Below, piece after piece: positions 1 through 9,321 of a stretch of DNA of 64,000 bases. This stretch comes from Phenylobacterium deserti (lineage in GTDB: Bacteria; Pseudomonadota; Alphaproteobacteria; Caulobacterales; Caulobacteraceae): the NCBI GenBank assembly GCA_945883235.1, contig CAMCXF010000014.1, positions 1-64,000 on the forward strand. The letters run 5' to 3'. The notes under the pieces were generated by a model. The model was given only the letters and a program-made list of their open reading frames with translations, made no database searches and had not been told where the DNA came from. A program made the position numbers and the translations under genes. Numbering within the stretch: the first letter of the stretch is position 1; every line of letters begins with the position of its first letter.

Positions 1-22
1 AAACCGTCCGAAAGGTAGCCGC

Positions 23-313
23 ATGACCCACTATCTCGTTGGCCACATCGCCATCCGCGACCGCGAACGCTATGCCCAGTACGAGGCGGGATTCATGCCG
101 ATCCTGCAACAGTACGGCGGCCAGATCCTGGCCGTGAACGACGCCGCAGAGGTGCTTGAGGGCGAGGCGGACGGGCGGCGGCTGGTGATCCTGGCGTTCA
201 CGGACCGCGACGCCGCCCTGACCTGGGCGCGGTCGCCGGAGTATCAGGCTATCGCAAAGCACCGCTATGCCGCGTCCGAGGCCTTCATCCAGATGACGGC
301 GGGGCTGGTTTAG
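23..313 (+). CDS. DUF1330 domain protein
   Basis: A 96-residue protein that fits the small DUF1330 family (ferredoxin-like alpha/beta-barrel fold, related to YciI/ABM-type monomers). The start MTHYLVGHIAIRDRERYAQY and the later WARSPEYQAIAKHR segment are the family's usual pattern, and the length is right for the whole family. A purine-rich stretch (gaaaggtag) stands just before the ATG. The biochemical role of the family is unknown; nothing nearby gives it one. A short inverted repeat (cttccc/gggaag) follows the stop at about 317-337 and may end transcription, though it has no T-run. Confidence 0.85.
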   Translation: MTHYLVGHIAIRDRERYAQYEAGFMPILQQYGGQILAVNDAAEVLEGEADGRRLVILAFTDRDAALTWARSPEYQAIAKHRYAASEAFIQMTAGLV

Positions 314-414
314 CGTCTTCCCTTAATATTCGGGAAGCTGCCCGCACCGCCAGGTGCTGGCCTCACCGACCTGATTGTGATCGACTGTCAGGTCGGTGGG
401 GGGCCTGAAAACCA

Positions 415-1617
415 ATGACTGCTGAAACCGATGTCGTACGCCGGCGTTTCCTGGCGTTCCTGGCCGCCAGTCCATTGCTTGGGGCACCCGCCTCAGCCCA
501 GAACACGACGGTGCCGATTACCGCCGCAAGCCAGGCGCTCAACGTCTTTGAGCTCCAGGCCGTCGCAGCACGCAACATCCCGGCGGCCCACTACGGCTAC
601 CTGATGACCGGCGTGCTGGATGACAGGACGGTAGCTCTGAACAGCCAGGCTTACAGCCGCTGGGGCCTTCGCGCGCGACGACTGGTGGACGTGTCGAAGG
701 TCGACCTGAACTGCGGGATATTGGGCGAAACATGGGCTTCACCGGTCATTCTAAGTCCGCTTGGCAGCCAGCGAGCCTTTCATCCGGACGGCGAACTCGC
801 CACCGCCCGGGCCGCCGGCAAACGATCGGCCTTGCAGGTGCTTTCGACCGTCTCATCGACCGGCATTGAAGATGTGATCAAGGCGCGAGGCGGCCCGGTC
901 TGGTATCAGGTCTATCCGACGAACGACTTTGAGGTGACAAAAGCCCTCGTCCGGCGCGCCGACACAGCCGGCGCGGGCGCCATCGTGCTGACGCTGGATC
1001 TGCTCGCCGGTGGGATGCGTCGCGAGACAATGCAGCGGTTGGCCCGGGAAGACACACGTGAGTGTTCGGCCTGCCACGGCCCCGCGGAGCAGCGCGCCCG
1101 TCAGTTTACCACTCGCCCCATGTTTCAGGGACTGGATATGAGCCGGGTCATCGGCGTCAACAATCCGGCGCTGACCTGGGACTATGTCTCGCGCATCCGG
1201 GATCTGACGAAGAAGCCGGTCATCGTGAAGGGCATCGTGACCGGTGAGGACGCCGCGCTGGCGCTGCGTCACGGCGCCCAGGGCATCATCGTTTCCAACC
1301 ACGGAGGGCGCTCCGAGGACAGTTACTTGCCGACCCTTGACGTCCTGGGCGAAGTCTCGCGCGCCGTGCGCGGCAAGGTTCCGATCATCGTCGACGGCGG
1401 CATCCGTCGTGGCTCCGACGTCTTCAAGGCACTGGCCCTGGGTGCCGATGCCGTGGGGATCGGGCGGCCCTATATCTGGGGCCTTGGCGCCTTCGGTCAG
1501 GAGGGCGTTGAGGCGGCCATGCGCCTGATCGACGAGGAGCTTCGCCAGACCATGCAGCAGGCCGGCGTCACCCGTCTGGCCGATATCCGCGCGACCAGCC
1601 TCCAGCGCCTGACATAG
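415..1617 (+). CDS. Tat-exported FMN-dependent alpha-hydroxy-acid dehydrogenase with a CXXCH motif
   Basis: A 400-residue member of the FMN-dependent alpha-hydroxy-acid dehydrogenase family (lactate dehydrogenase LldD, glycolate oxidase, flavocytochrome b2), which oxidises L-2-hydroxy acids to 2-oxo acids. The N-terminus has RRRFLAFLAASPLLGAPASA (residues 9-28), a twin-arginine-type signal, so the protein is probably periplasmic. The active-site segment VSNHGGR lies at residues 293-299 with catalytic His296, and the FMN-phosphate segment DGGIRRGSD at 327-335. Residues 217-221 read CSACH, a c-type haem attachment motif, in the variable loop before the second half of the barrel. That is not a usual feature of the family and could let the flavin pass electrons to an attached haem. 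The substrate cannot be told from the sequence. Confidence 0.88.
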   Translation: MTAETDVVRRRFLAFLAASPLLGAPASAQNTTVPITAASQALNVFELQAVAARNIPAAHYGYLMTGVLDDRTVALNSQAYSRWGLRARRLVDVSKVDLNCGILGETWASPVILSPLGSQRAFHPDGELATARAAGKRSALQVLSTVSSTGIEDVIKARGGPVWYQVYPTNDFEVTKALVRRADTAGAGAIVLTLDLLAGGMRRETMQRLAREDTRECSACHGPAEQRARQFTTRPMFQGLDMSRVIGVNNPALTWDYVSRIRDLTKKPVIVKGIVTGEDAALALRHGAQGIIVSNHGGRSEDSYLPTLDVLGEVSRAVRGKVPIIVDGGIRRGSDVFKALALGADAVGIGRPYIWGLGAFGQEGVEAAMRLIDEELRQTMQQAGVTRLADIRATSLQRLT

Positions 1618-1632
1618 TCCGGCGCTGGAGCA

Positions 1633-1947
1633 AACTACGCAATCGCGGAATCACTGGCCCGTCATCCCGCGGACAAGCCGTATCGCGCCCGTCACGCGAT
1701 CTTTGGCCGAGAGGCCGCCGTCGAGCCCCGGACGGTGATCAATGAGGCCCCTGTCTCGTTGGCCGTTCGCCCCTACATCTCGCTCCGCGCCTTCGACACT
1801 GAGGGCATGATGCTGGACGCCGACGTCGCGCCGGGGTCGGACCTGAAGGCACCCATCGAACGTCCGCTCTCGGTTCCAGGCGTCGCCTACATCCATGCTC
1901 ACTATGCCGGTCGCGACTGTGATGCGGCGCATATCGCTCGAGCTTAA
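1633..1947 (+). pseudogene. C-terminal remnant of a DUF1203 protein
   Basis: The frame directly after the dehydrogenase stop encodes NYAIAESLARHPADKPYRAR and, further on, SLRAFDTEGMMLDADV and VAYIHAHYAGRDC. These match the C-terminal two thirds of the DUF1203 family as I know it (typically NYEHQP...SPYRASHAIFVRE, LLSLRAFDAAGMMVDADV, VAYLHVHNAKRGCYAARVDRA). The N-terminal part, about 45 residues, is missing, there is no good start codon or ribosome site at the head, and the conserved terminal GCYAARVDRA has become DCDAAHIARA. It is therefore read as a decayed gene whose 5' end was lost next to the dehydrogenase. A GTG at 1735 could start a 70-residue peptide, but nothing argues that it is used. 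Confidence 0.6.
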
Positions 1948-2085
1948 CGACGAGGAGCTACAACGGCAGCAGCGCTTTGGTCCGCGACTTTGCCAAAGTA
2001 AGCGCTGTTTTGAGTAGAGCGACCCGGCGAGGAAACCAAAGCGGTCCGGCCGGGTTGTGGGATCGTGCCCATCTGGAGTGCGACC

Positions 2086-2289
2086 ATGATCCGTTTGCCG
2101 AAACTTCTGATCGCCGCCGCTGTCGTGCTGGTTGTCCCGGTGCCCGCCCTGGCCCAAGTCTGGCCAGCCGTTGTCGTGGCCAGCGCCCCCACACTCGGGT
2201 CCTCGGCTCGAACGGTGAGCCCACGCACTGACATTGCAAAGGTGGCGAGGCAGCGCGGGCGCGTCAAACATCGACGACTTTGTTCGTGA
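2086..2289 (+). CDS. possible small secreted protein
   Basis: From ATG 2086 a 67-residue frame begins with a convincing signal peptide, MIRLPKLLIAAAVVLVVPVP ending ALAQ, preceded by a ctggag ribosome site about 7 bases upstream. After the predicted cleavage the remaining 43 residues are rich in Arg, Ser and Val and match nothing I recognise. It may be a genuine small exported protein, or the 5' end of a gene whose frame was lost, since the neighbouring DUF1203 sequence is also broken. The end lies close to the LexA box of uvrA. Confidence 0.35.
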   Translation: MIRLPKLLIAAAVVLVVPVPALAQVWPAVVVASAPTLGSSARTVSPRTDIAKVARQRGRVKHRRLCS

Positions 2290-2296
2290 TCCGTTC
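2282..2296 (+). promoter_or_regulatory. LexA (SOS) box upstream of uvrA
   Basis: The sequence GTTCGTGATCCGTTC is an exact match to the alphaproteobacterial SOS box, the direct repeat GTTC-N7-GTTC. It lies 86 bases before the uvrA start codon, where a repressor would cover or flank the promoter. uvrA is a classical SOS gene, so damage-inducible control by LexA is the natural reading. Confidence 0.8.
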
Positions 2297-2381
2297 CCGT
2301 GTTATCCATGTGTCTCGCCGACTACAATGGTGACCCCTCGAAACGACCCTTTCGCGGGCTTTATTTCACGTCCGGGACAGT

Positions 2382-5279
2382 ATGGCCGACCTGCATAACC
2401 AGATCCGCGTGCGCGGCGCGCGTGAGCACAATCTGAAGAACGTCAACGTCGACATTCCGCGCGGCGAACTGGTCGTGCTCACCGGACTGTCGGGGTCGGG
2501 CAAGAGCTCGCTGGCCTTTGACACCATCTATGCCGAAGGGCAGCGGCGCTATGTTGAGAGCCTCTCGGCCTACGCGCGCCAGTTTCTGGAGCTGATGAGC
2601 AAACCGGACGTGGACCTGATCGAGGGCCTGTCGCCCGCCATCTCCATCGAACAGAAGACGACAAGCCGCAATCCCCGATCCACCGTCGGCACGGTGACGG
2701 AAATCCATGACTACATGCGTCTGCTCTGGGCGCGGGTGGGTGTTCCCTATTCGCCGGCGACCGGGCTGCCGATCGAGAGCCAGACGGTCTCGATGATGGT
2801 CGACAAGCTGGTCGCCCTGCCCGACGGCACGCGCCTCAACCTGCTGGCCCCCGTGGTTCGCGGTCGCAAGGGCGAGTACCGCAAGGAGTTTGCCGAGTGG
2901 CAGAAAGCCGGCTTCCAGCGGGTCAAGGTCAACGGCGAACTGATGCTGATCGAGGACGCGCCGGTCCTCGACAAGAAGTTCAAGCACGACATCGACATCG
3001 TCGTGGACCGGATCGTGACCAAGGCCGGCCAGGAAACCCGTTACGCCGACAGCCTCGAAACGGCCCTGCGGCTGGCCGACGGCATCGCGGTCGCCGAATG
3101 GGCCGATCTGGCCGAGGGGGAAACACTTCCCCAGCGCCTTCTGTTTTCCGAGAAGTTTGCCTGTCCGGTCTCCGGTTTCACGATCAGCGAGATCGAACCC
3201 CGGATGTTTTCATTCAATAACCCCTACGGCGCGTGCCCGGTGTGCGATGGGTTGGGGGCCAAGCTGGCCTTCGACGCCGACATGGTGGTGCCGGACAAGG
3301 ACAAGACCCTGCACAAGGGTGCCGTCGCGCCCTGGGCCAAGGGCCCCTCGCCGCTCTACACCCAGACCCTGCAGGCATTGGCGCGGCACTACGAATTCTC
3401 AATGGATGAGCCGTTCTGGAAGTTGCCGGAGCCGGCGAAAAACGTGGTGCTCTACGGCTCCGGATCCCAGAAGATCCGCTTCATCTATGACGACAACGCG
3501 CGCAAGTACGAGGTCAACAAGACCTTCGAAGGCGTACTGCCGAACCTGGAGCGCCGGTGGCGAGAAACGGACTCTTCGTGGGTTCGTGAGGAGCTTGGGC
3601 GCTATCAGTCAGAAACGCCCTGCCTGGCTTGCGAGGGCTATCGCCTGAAGCCGGAAAGCCTGGCGGTGAAGATTGCCGGCGAACACATCGGCTTCGTCTC
3701 GCGGCTGGCGATCCGCAAGGCCCAGGCCTGGTTCGAGGACCTCGAAACCCAGCTCACTGACAAACAACTGGAAATCGGCCGGCGTATCCTCAAGGAGATC
3801 AATGATCGCCTGCGGTTCCTGGTCAACGTGGGCCTGGACTACCTCAATCTCAGCCGCAACTCCGGCACGCTCAGCGGCGGCGAGAGCCAGCGCATCCGGC
3901 TGGCCAGCCAGATCGGCTCGGGCCTGACCGGTGTGCTGTATGTGCTGGACGAGCCTTCGATTGGCCTGCACCAGCGCGACAATGCCCGGCTGCTTGTCAG
4001 CCTCAAGGGCCTGCGCGACCTCGGCAATTCGGTGCTGGTGGTCGAGCATGACGAGGAGGCGATCCTGACCGCCGACCACGTCATCGACATGGGGCCCGCC
4101 GCCGGCATCCACGGCGGCCACGTGATCGCCCAGGGCACGGCTGCCGATATCATGGCCGAGCCCCGCAGCATCACCGGCCAGTATCTATCGGGTGCGCGCG
4201 AGATCGCGGTGCCTCAGGATCGTCGGCCGATTACCAAGAAGAAGCTACGGGTTATCGGTGCCACCGGTAACAACCTGAAGGGCGTCACTGGCGAGATCCC
4301 GGTAGGCACATTTACCTGCATCACCGGGGTGTCCGGCGGCGGCAAATCCACCTTCACTATCGAGACGCTCTACAAGGCCGCCGCGCGGCGGCTGCACAAT
4401 GCCTCGGATGCGCCGGCGGCCCACGAGCGGATCGAAGGGCTGGAAAACTTCGACAAGGTCATCGACATCGACCAGTCGCCGATCGGCCGCACGCCGCGGT
4501 CGAACCCGGCCACCTATACAGGCGCATTCCAGCCCATCCGCGACTGGTTCTGCGGCCTGCCGGAATCCAAATCGCGCGGCTATGGCCCGGGCCGCTTCAG
4601 CTTCAACGTTAAGGGCGGGCGCTGCGAGGCCTGTCAGGGCGATGGCCTGATCAAGATCGAGATGCACTTCCTCCCGGACGTCTACGTCACCTGCGATGTG
4701 TGCCACGGCAAACGCTACAATCGCGAGACCCTGGAGGTGCTGTTCAAGGGAAAGTCCATCGCTGACGTCCTGGACATGACCGTCGATGAGGCCGCCGAGT
4801 TCTTCAAGGCTGTGCCGGTGCTGCGCGAGAAGATGCAGACGCTGAAGCGCGTGGGTCTGGGCTATGTGAAGGTCGGCCAGTCATCCACCACCCTGTCAGG
4901 CGGCGAAGCGCAACGCGTGAAACTGTCCAAGGAGTTGTCCCGACGCGCCACCGGCAAGACGCTCTATATCCTCGACGAACCCACTACCGGCCTGCATTTC
5001 GAAGATACCAAGAAGCTGCTCGAGGTGCTCCACGAACTGGCCGACCAGGGCAACACCGTGGTGGTCATCGAGCACAACCTCGACGTCGTAAAGACCGCAG
5101 ACTGGATCCTCGATTTTGGCCCCGAGGGCGGCGACGGCGGCGGTGAGATCGTGGCCTATGGCTCGCCCGAGGACGTCGCCTCCAACCCCAAGAGCTGGAC
5201 GGGGAAGTATCTGGCGGAACTGCTGCAGCGGCACCGGGAGCGAAGCGGGGTGCGGAAGAAGCAGCTCGTCGGGGCGTAG
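2382..5279 (+). CDS. uvrA: UvrABC excinuclease ATPase subunit A
   Basis: UvrA, 965 residues, full length for the family. It is the damage-recognition ATPase of nucleotide excision repair and hands the lesion to UvrB. Two ABC ATPase modules are visible: Walker A GLSGSGKS at residues 35-42 and GVSGGGKST in the second half, with signature segments LSGGESQRI and LSGGEAQRV. The C-terminal zinc module [11 protein letters not shown]...[10 protein letters not shown] is intact. In the first zinc module the usual CPxCG reads CPVSG (residues 261-265), so one cysteine is replaced by Ser264; I recall the same change in other alphaproteobacterial UvrA proteins. The gene stands alone behind a LexA box. Confidence 0.98.
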   Translation: MADLHNQIRVRGAREHNLKNVNVDIPRGELVVLTGLSGSGKSSLAFDTIYAEGQRRYVESLSAYARQFLELMSKPDVDLIEGLSPAISIEQKTTSRNPRSTVGTVTEIHDYMRLLWARVGVPYSPATGLPIESQTVSMMVDKLVALPDGTRLNLLAPVVRGRKGEYRKEFAEWQKAGFQRVKVNGELMLIEDAPVLDKKFKHDIDIVVDRIVTKAGQETRYADSLETALRLADGIAVAEWADLAEGETLPQRLLFSEKFACPVSGFTISEIEPRMFSFNNPYGACPVCDGLGAKLAFDADMVVPDKDKTLHKGAVAPWAKGPSPLYTQTLQALARHYEFSMDEPFWKLPEPAKNVVLYGSGSQKIRFIYDDNARKYEVNKTFEGVLPNLERRWRETDSSWVREELGRYQSETPCLACEGYRLKPESLAVKIAGEHIGFVSRLAIRKAQAWFEDLETQLTDKQLEIGRRILKEINDRLRFLVNVGLDYLNLSRNSGTLSGGESQRIRLASQIGSGLTGVLYVLDEPSIGLHQRDNARLLVSLKGLRDLGNSVLVVEHDEEAILTADHVIDMGPAAGIHGGHVIAQGTAADIMAEPRSITGQYLSGAREIAVPQDRRPITKKKLRVIGATGNNLKGVTGEIPVGTFTCITGVSGGGKSTFTIETLYKAAARRLHNASDAPAAHERIEGLENFDKVIDIDQSPIGRTPRSNPATYTGAFQPIRDWFCGLPESKSRGYGPGRFSFNVKGGRCEACQGDGLIKIEMHFLPDVYVTCDVCHGKRYNRETLEVLFKGKSIADVLDMTVDEAAEFFKAVPVLREKMQTLKRVGLGYVKVGQSSTTLSGGEAQRVKLSKELSRRATGKTLYILDEPTTGLHFEDTKKLLEVLHELADQGNTVVVIEHNLDVVKTADWILDFGPEGGDGGGEIVAYGSPEDVASNPKSWTGKYLAELLQRHRERSGVRKKQLVGA

Positions 5280-5280
5280 A

Positions 5281-5306
5281 AATCCCTCCTCTTCACGGGA
5301 GGGATT
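5281..5306. terminator. hairpin after uvrA
   Basis: AATCCCTCC and GGAGGGATT form a perfect 9-bp stem with an 8-base loop immediately after the uvrA stop. There is no T-run, so its strength as an intrinsic terminator is uncertain; it could serve both uvrA and the convergent gene ending at 5326. Confidence 0.4.
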
Positions 5307-5325
5307 GGATCCCCTATGGCCTGCC

Positions 5326-5805
5326 CTACCCCGGCGCTATCCCCACATTGTCCAGGACGATCGCGCCACGTTTTGACCGATCGAAGTCAAGCCTCACGAC
5401 TATGGGTCGGGCAAGATCAAGCTTTGGGTTGGCGGCGGCGAAGTCCGCCAGCGGCAGGCGGTAGCGACGCATCACGACCTCGGCCATCTTGGCACCGTCG
5501 ATTTCCGGGAAGCGGCGGGTCTGACCCTTGATCTGCGGATAGAGCACCTGGTCGCGCGATAGCGGCACGCGGGCTTCCGCCCCGGTCGCATCGACCAGTA
5601 CTACCGTCCAGTCCAGCGGCGCGTTTTCGGGCTCCTTGCCCACCGCGAAGTCGGGCATGACATCGTGCAGCAGGAACGACAGGAAGATGAAGACCCAGCA
5701 GCCGATCAGCCCCCAAGCGGCGGCTCCCCAGGCCGCATCCGAAGGCGTGCAGACCCGCACAATCCAGCGCCATGCCGGCTTCAACCGCGCCATGATACGC
5801 TTCAA
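5326..5805 (-). CDS. uncharacterised single-pass membrane protein
   Basis: A 159-residue protein I do not recognise. One hydrophobic segment, AAWGAAAWGLIGCWVFIFLS (about residues 24-43), anchors it, and the remainder, about residues 55-159, is a soluble domain with an acidic and basic mix (VVLVDATGAEARVPLSRDQV, FPEIDGAKMAEVVMRRYRLP). With a positively charged N-terminus the soluble domain is probably periplasmic. An alternative start (MARLKPAW) lies four codons in. It is convergent with uvrA; no partner gene suggests a role. Confidence 0.6.
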   Translation of the reverse strand: MKRIMARLKPAWRWIVRVCTPSDAAWGAAAWGLIGCWVFIFLSFLLHDVMPDFAVGKEPENAPLDWTVVLVDATGAEARVPLSRDQVLYPQIKGQTRRFPEIDGAKMAEVVMRRYRLPLADFAAANPKLDLARPIVVRLDFDRSKRGAIVLDNVGIAPG

Positions 5806-5947
5806 GTTTTCCCCCGCTCTTGCACCCTTGCAGACTTCACTGACCGCAAGGGCAAGTCGACCGTGTTATTGCAATGCGACGTTCCACAACGCTATTCACC
5901 AGGCCCCGTTTGAAATAGCCTCTCGTAGCGACGGGAACGAGAACGGC

Positions 5948-6250
5948 ATGTCCAGGCCAGAGGATCGGATCGAAATCCAGAACTTCACGTCGCCGGGCCA
6001 CTTGCAGCGGGTCGACCGAACCAAGTACACGGCAATGCGCGCCGCGCTGATGGCCGTCCTGCCTACGGAGTTGCCGGGCCTTACTGTGCCGGAAGCAAAA
6101 GCAGCGCTGCTTCCGCTGCTGCCGGAATCGTCATTTCCGGGTGGGGACAAGGCGGGTTGGTGGGTGAAGGCTGTCCAGCTTGATCTGGAAGCGAAGGGCA
6201 TCGTCACCAAGGGACCGCGAAGTCCTGTCCGTCTGTTCAGGTCGGCCTGA
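5948..6250 (+). CDS. small conserved hypothetical protein (DUF6958-like)
   Basis: From ATG 5948 this is a 100-residue protein, MSRPEDRIEIQNFTSPGHLQ onward, with RVDRTKYTAMRAALMAVLP and GGDKAGWWVKAVQLDLEAKG. The pattern resembles a small family of unknown function (DUF6958 as I remember it) with a winged-helix-like look: a lysine- and tryptophan-containing helix followed by KGIV and a basic C-terminus (RSPVRLFRSA). The open frame extends upstream to 5636, but that part overlaps the divergent membrane-protein gene and has no homology-like features. The start at 5948 has a weak gaacgag site upstream. Confidence 0.6.
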   Translation: MSRPEDRIEIQNFTSPGHLQRVDRTKYTAMRAALMAVLPTELPGLTVPEAKAALLPLLPESSFPGGDKAGWWVKAVQLDLEAKGIVTKGPRSPVRLFRSA

Positions 6251-6318
6251 CGACCCCAGACCCTTACCACACCACTGCGTTCCCAATGGCGTCCGCGCCA
6301 AACCCGAAGGAGACCCGC

Positions 6319-6930
6319 ATGATCCTCTACGGCGCGCCGAACCCGGCTCCCAATCCGCGCCGCGTGCGCATCTTCCTCGCCGAGAAGGGCATCGATCTAC
6401 CCGAGACCCTGGTCAATATGATGAAGCGCGAACACAAGAGCGATGAGCATCGTGCGCGCAATTCGCTAGGCCAGATCCCGACCCTGGTGCTGGACGACGG
6501 TACGGCGATCTCCGAGACTGTAGCGATCTGTCGGTATTTGGACGAGACCCAGCCCGGCGGCGCGCTGTTCGGGACCACGCCGCTGGAGCGAGCGCATGTG
6601 GACATGTGGATTCGTCGGATTGAGTTCCAGCTGATGAACCCGGTCGGCATGTTCTGGCGTCACGCCCATCCGCGCACGGCGGCGCTGCTGACCCAGTTCA
6701 AGGACTTCGGCGAATCAAACCGGGAGAACTATGCGAAAAGCCTGAAGTGGCTGGACCGCGAGCTGGCCGGCAAGTCGTTTATCGCCGGTGAGGTCTATAC
6801 GATGGCCGACATCTGCGCGCTGTGCACGGTGGATTTCGCCGACTGGATCGGGCTGCCGATCGGTGACGAGTTTGCAAACGTCAAGGCCTGGCACGCCCGG
6901 GTCACGGCGCGACCCAGCGCCCAGGCTTAG
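6319..6930 (+). CDS. glutathione S-transferase family protein
   Basis: 203 residues from ATG 6319, preceded by the strong ribosome site gaaggag. The N-terminal thioredoxin-like domain (residues 1-78) carries the conserved cis-proline segment GQIPTLVLDDGTAISETVAI, whose ES/ET motif binds the gamma-glutamyl group of glutathione. An all-helical C-terminal domain follows, with the N-capping segment GEVYTMADICALCTVDFADW. The N-terminal PNPAPNPRRVRIFLAEKGI resembles the eukaryote-like GSTs of proteobacteria in which a Ser or Cys catalytic residue is not obvious. The substrate is unknown. The stop overlaps the stop of the convergent gene on the minus strand. Confidence 0.88.
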   Translation: MILYGAPNPAPNPRRVRIFLAEKGIDLPETLVNMMKREHKSDEHRARNSLGQIPTLVLDDGTAISETVAICRYLDETQPGGALFGTTPLERAHVDMWIRRIEFQLMNPVGMFWRHAHPRTAALLTQFKDFGESNRENYAKSLKWLDRELAGKSFIAGEVYTMADICALCTVDFADWIGLPIGDEFANVKAWHARVTARPSAQA

Positions 6931-7796
6931 GTTCCAGCGACCGCGATCTCGTCTGTGACAAGGGCGAGATCGCGGTAGGCCACGGCGAATGGTGCGTAGA
7001 TCATGACGATCTGCAACACCTGCAACAGCAGCTGCAGTACCAGGGTGATCAGGACTGTGATGGCCGTCAGCGGCGTCAGGCGCGCGATGTCCTGAATGGC
7101 GGCCTGGCCGCCGGACAGCTCCACAACCACGACGCTGATGATGCTGAACAGGATGTAGACGATCACGTAGAAGATCACGGCCATCATGATCATGCCGAAC
7201 AGGCGCCAGAAATGGCCCTCGGTCTTGCGCCAGGCCAGGCCGAGCGAGATTTTACCCGTCACAAACACCGTCGGCAGCAGTAACGACAGTCGCACGCCGA
7301 TCCAGATCGCGAAGATCAGCGTTGCCGCACCCGCGACGACCACGCCCACAGTGCCACTCTGGGCAGCGCCGCGAGCTCCGATCACACCGACGACCGCCGA
7401 GATCACATAGATCAGGATACAGATCAGGTTGGCGGCGGCGAGGCGCAACTCGTCGCGTCCTACGCGCAAGTGGGCAAACCCCGGCTCCGCTGGTCGCAGC
7501 ACCAGGCGCATGACGCCTGCAGCGATGATCGACATCAAAACGGCAGTCATCAGCAGAACCAGAAGAAATGCCGGCCAGGACTGGGTCAGCAGCGCTGCGG
7601 TCGCTTCGGGATCGGTATTGAGTTGCCCTTTGCGCGCTAGGGCGATGAACTGCGGTCCGAGCGTGGCCATCATCGTCAGCCCGATCAGCAGGATGCCGCC
7701 AAAATAGACGGCGCTCCAGGCCAGCACGACGCCGGGATGTTCACGGGTCAGCCGGAAGCCTTCAAGAGCTGCATCACTTGGAGAAAACCGGGCCAT
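6927..7796 (-). CDS. polytopic membrane protein, function unknown
   Basis: Taken from ATG 7796 (MARFSPSDAALEGFRLTREH), this is a 289-residue integral membrane protein with about six hydrophobic segments, for example VVLAWSAVYFGGILLIGLTM, LLVLLMTAVLMSIIAAGVMR, and a very hydrophobic C-terminal hairpin. The pattern of an amphipathic start, a long loop and paired helices resembles the glycerophosphoryl-diester-phosphodiesterase-membrane-domain or DUF975-like families, but I cannot assign it. The open frame reaches 7937, overlapping trmFO, and a tggaaac site supports the inner start. The gene is convergent with the GST gene and divergent from trmFO. Confidence 0.65.
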   Translation of the reverse strand: MARFSPSDAALEGFRLTREHPGVVLAWSAVYFGGILLIGLTMMATLGPQFIALARKGQLNTDPEATAALLTQSWPAFLLVLLMTAVLMSIIAAGVMRLVLRPAEPGFAHLRVGRDELRLAAANLICILIYVISAVVGVIGARGAAQSGTVGVVVAGAATLIFAIWIGVRLSLLLPTVFVTGKISLGLAWRKTEGHFWRLFGMIMMAVIFYVIVYILFSIISVVVVELSGGQAAIQDIARLTPLTAITVLITLVLQLLLQVLQIVMIYAPFAVAYRDLALVTDEIAVAGT

Positions 7797-7916
7797 TGTG
7801 TTTCCAGGCGCGAGGGCGACTCGGCCAGCCATTGAGGCCTCAACCTTGCGGCGCCGCTTGCTCCCGGTGCAAGGCCCCGCTCGCGATCCTTCGCGTTCGT
7901 TGCTAGTTAGCCACGC

Positions 7917-9293
7917 ATGAACCTGAAACCCATACACGTCATCGGCGGCGGCCTCGCCGGTTCAGAAGCTGCCTGGCAGATCGCGGAGGCCGGCGTGCCG
8001 GTCACTCTGCACGAAATGCGCCCACAGCGCGGCACCGATGCCCACCAGACCGAGCATCTTGCCGAGTTGGTCTGTTCCAACTCATTCCGGGCCGATGACT
8101 GGACGGGCAATGCTGTGGGCCTGCTGCATGCCGAGATGCGGGCGCTGGGCTCGATTATCATGGCCTGCGGCGACGCCCATCAGGTGCCAGCCGGGGGTGC
8201 CCTGGCCGTTGACCGCGATGGGTTTGCTCAGGCCGTCACTGCGCGGCTGGAAGCTCACCCGCTGGTGACGATCTCGCGCGCAGAGGTCGCCGGCCTGCCA
8301 CCCGCTGACTGGGACAACGTGATCGTGGCGACTGGGCCCCTCACCTCGCCCGCCCTTTCGCAGGCCATACTGGACCTGACCGGCGAGGGCCAGCTGTTGT
8401 TCTTCGACGCCATCGCCCCCATTGTGAACTTTGACAGCGTCGACATGAGCGTGGCGTGGCGCCAGTCGCGTTATGACAAGGAAGGGCCCGGAGGCGACGC
8501 AGCGGCCTACATCAACTGTCCCATGGACAAGGACCAGTACGAGGCCTTCATCGACGCCCTGCTGGCCGGGCCCAAGTCAGAGTTCAAGGACTGGGAGCAT
8601 GTCCCCTATTTCGACGGTTGCCTGCCGATCGAGGTGATGGCCGAGCGGGGGCGCGAGACCCTGCGGCACGGTCCGATGAAGCCCGTGGGCCTCACTAACG
8701 AACATGATCCGCAAACCAAGGCCTGGGCCGTGGTGCAACTGCGTCAGGACAATGCCCTGGGTACGCTCTGGAACATGGTCGGCTTCCAGACCAAACTGAA
8801 GCACGGGGCCCAGAGTGATATCTTCCGAATGATCCCGGGGCTGGAGAAGGCGGTCTTTGCTCGGCTGGGTGGGCTCCATCGGAACACGTTCATAAACTCG
8901 CCGCGTTTGCTGGATGAACAACTGCGCCTCAAAGTTGCTCCCCGCCTGCGGTTTGCAGGGCAGGTCACTGGCGTTGAAGGCTATGTCGAAAGCGCCGCCG
9001 TCGGTTTGCTGGCGGGTCGGTTTGCAGCGGCGGAACGGCTGGGCGCACCGATGACGCCGCCACCCGTCACCACGGCGCTGGGCGGCCTGGTCGGCCACAT
9101 TACCGGCGGCCACCTGCACGGCGGCAAGGGCAGCTTCCAGCCGATGAACATCAACTATGGCCTGCTTCCCCCCATGGACCCGCCGAAGCGCGACGCCGAG
9201 GGGCAAAGACTTGGCTCGAAGGAAAAGACCCGCATCAAGAAGCGCATGATGGGCGAGCGGGCATTGGCGGATTTGAAGGTCTGGGCGGAATAG
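7917..9293 (+). CDS. trmFO: tRNA (uracil-5-)-methyltransferase TrmFO
   Basis: 458 residues, full length. TrmFO methylates U54 in the T-loop of tRNA using methylene-tetrahydrofolate and FADH2, in place of the SAM-dependent TrmA. The FAD-binding start [20 protein letters not shown] has the glycine motif at residues 10-15, and [11 protein letters not shown], with the family's conserved cysteine near residue 53, follows. [12 protein letters not shown] and the terminal motif [16 protein letters not shown] are family signatures. It reads divergently from the membrane-protein gene with a short gap. Confidence 0.96.
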   Translation: MNLKPIHVIGGGLAGSEAAWQIAEAGVPVTLHEMRPQRGTDAHQTEHLAELVCSNSFRADDWTGNAVGLLHAEMRALGSIIMACGDAHQVPAGGALAVDRDGFAQAVTARLEAHPLVTISRAEVAGLPPADWDNVIVATGPLTSPALSQAILDLTGEGQLLFFDAIAPIVNFDSVDMSVAWRQSRYDKEGPGGDAAAYINCPMDKDQYEAFIDALLAGPKSEFKDWEHVPYFDGCLPIEVMAERGRETLRHGPMKPVGLTNEHDPQTKAWAVVQLRQDNALGTLWNMVGFQTKLKHGAQSDIFRMIPGLEKAVFARLGGLHRNTFINSPRLLDEQLRLKVAPRLRFAGQVTGVEGYVESAAVGLLAGRFAAAERLGAPMTPPPVTTALGGLVGHITGGHLHGGKGSFQPMNINYGLLPPMDPPKRDAEGQRLGSKEKTRIKKRMMGERALADLKVWAE

Positions 9294-9321
9294 TTTTCCC
9301 TCCCAACTACAGCGGGGGAAG

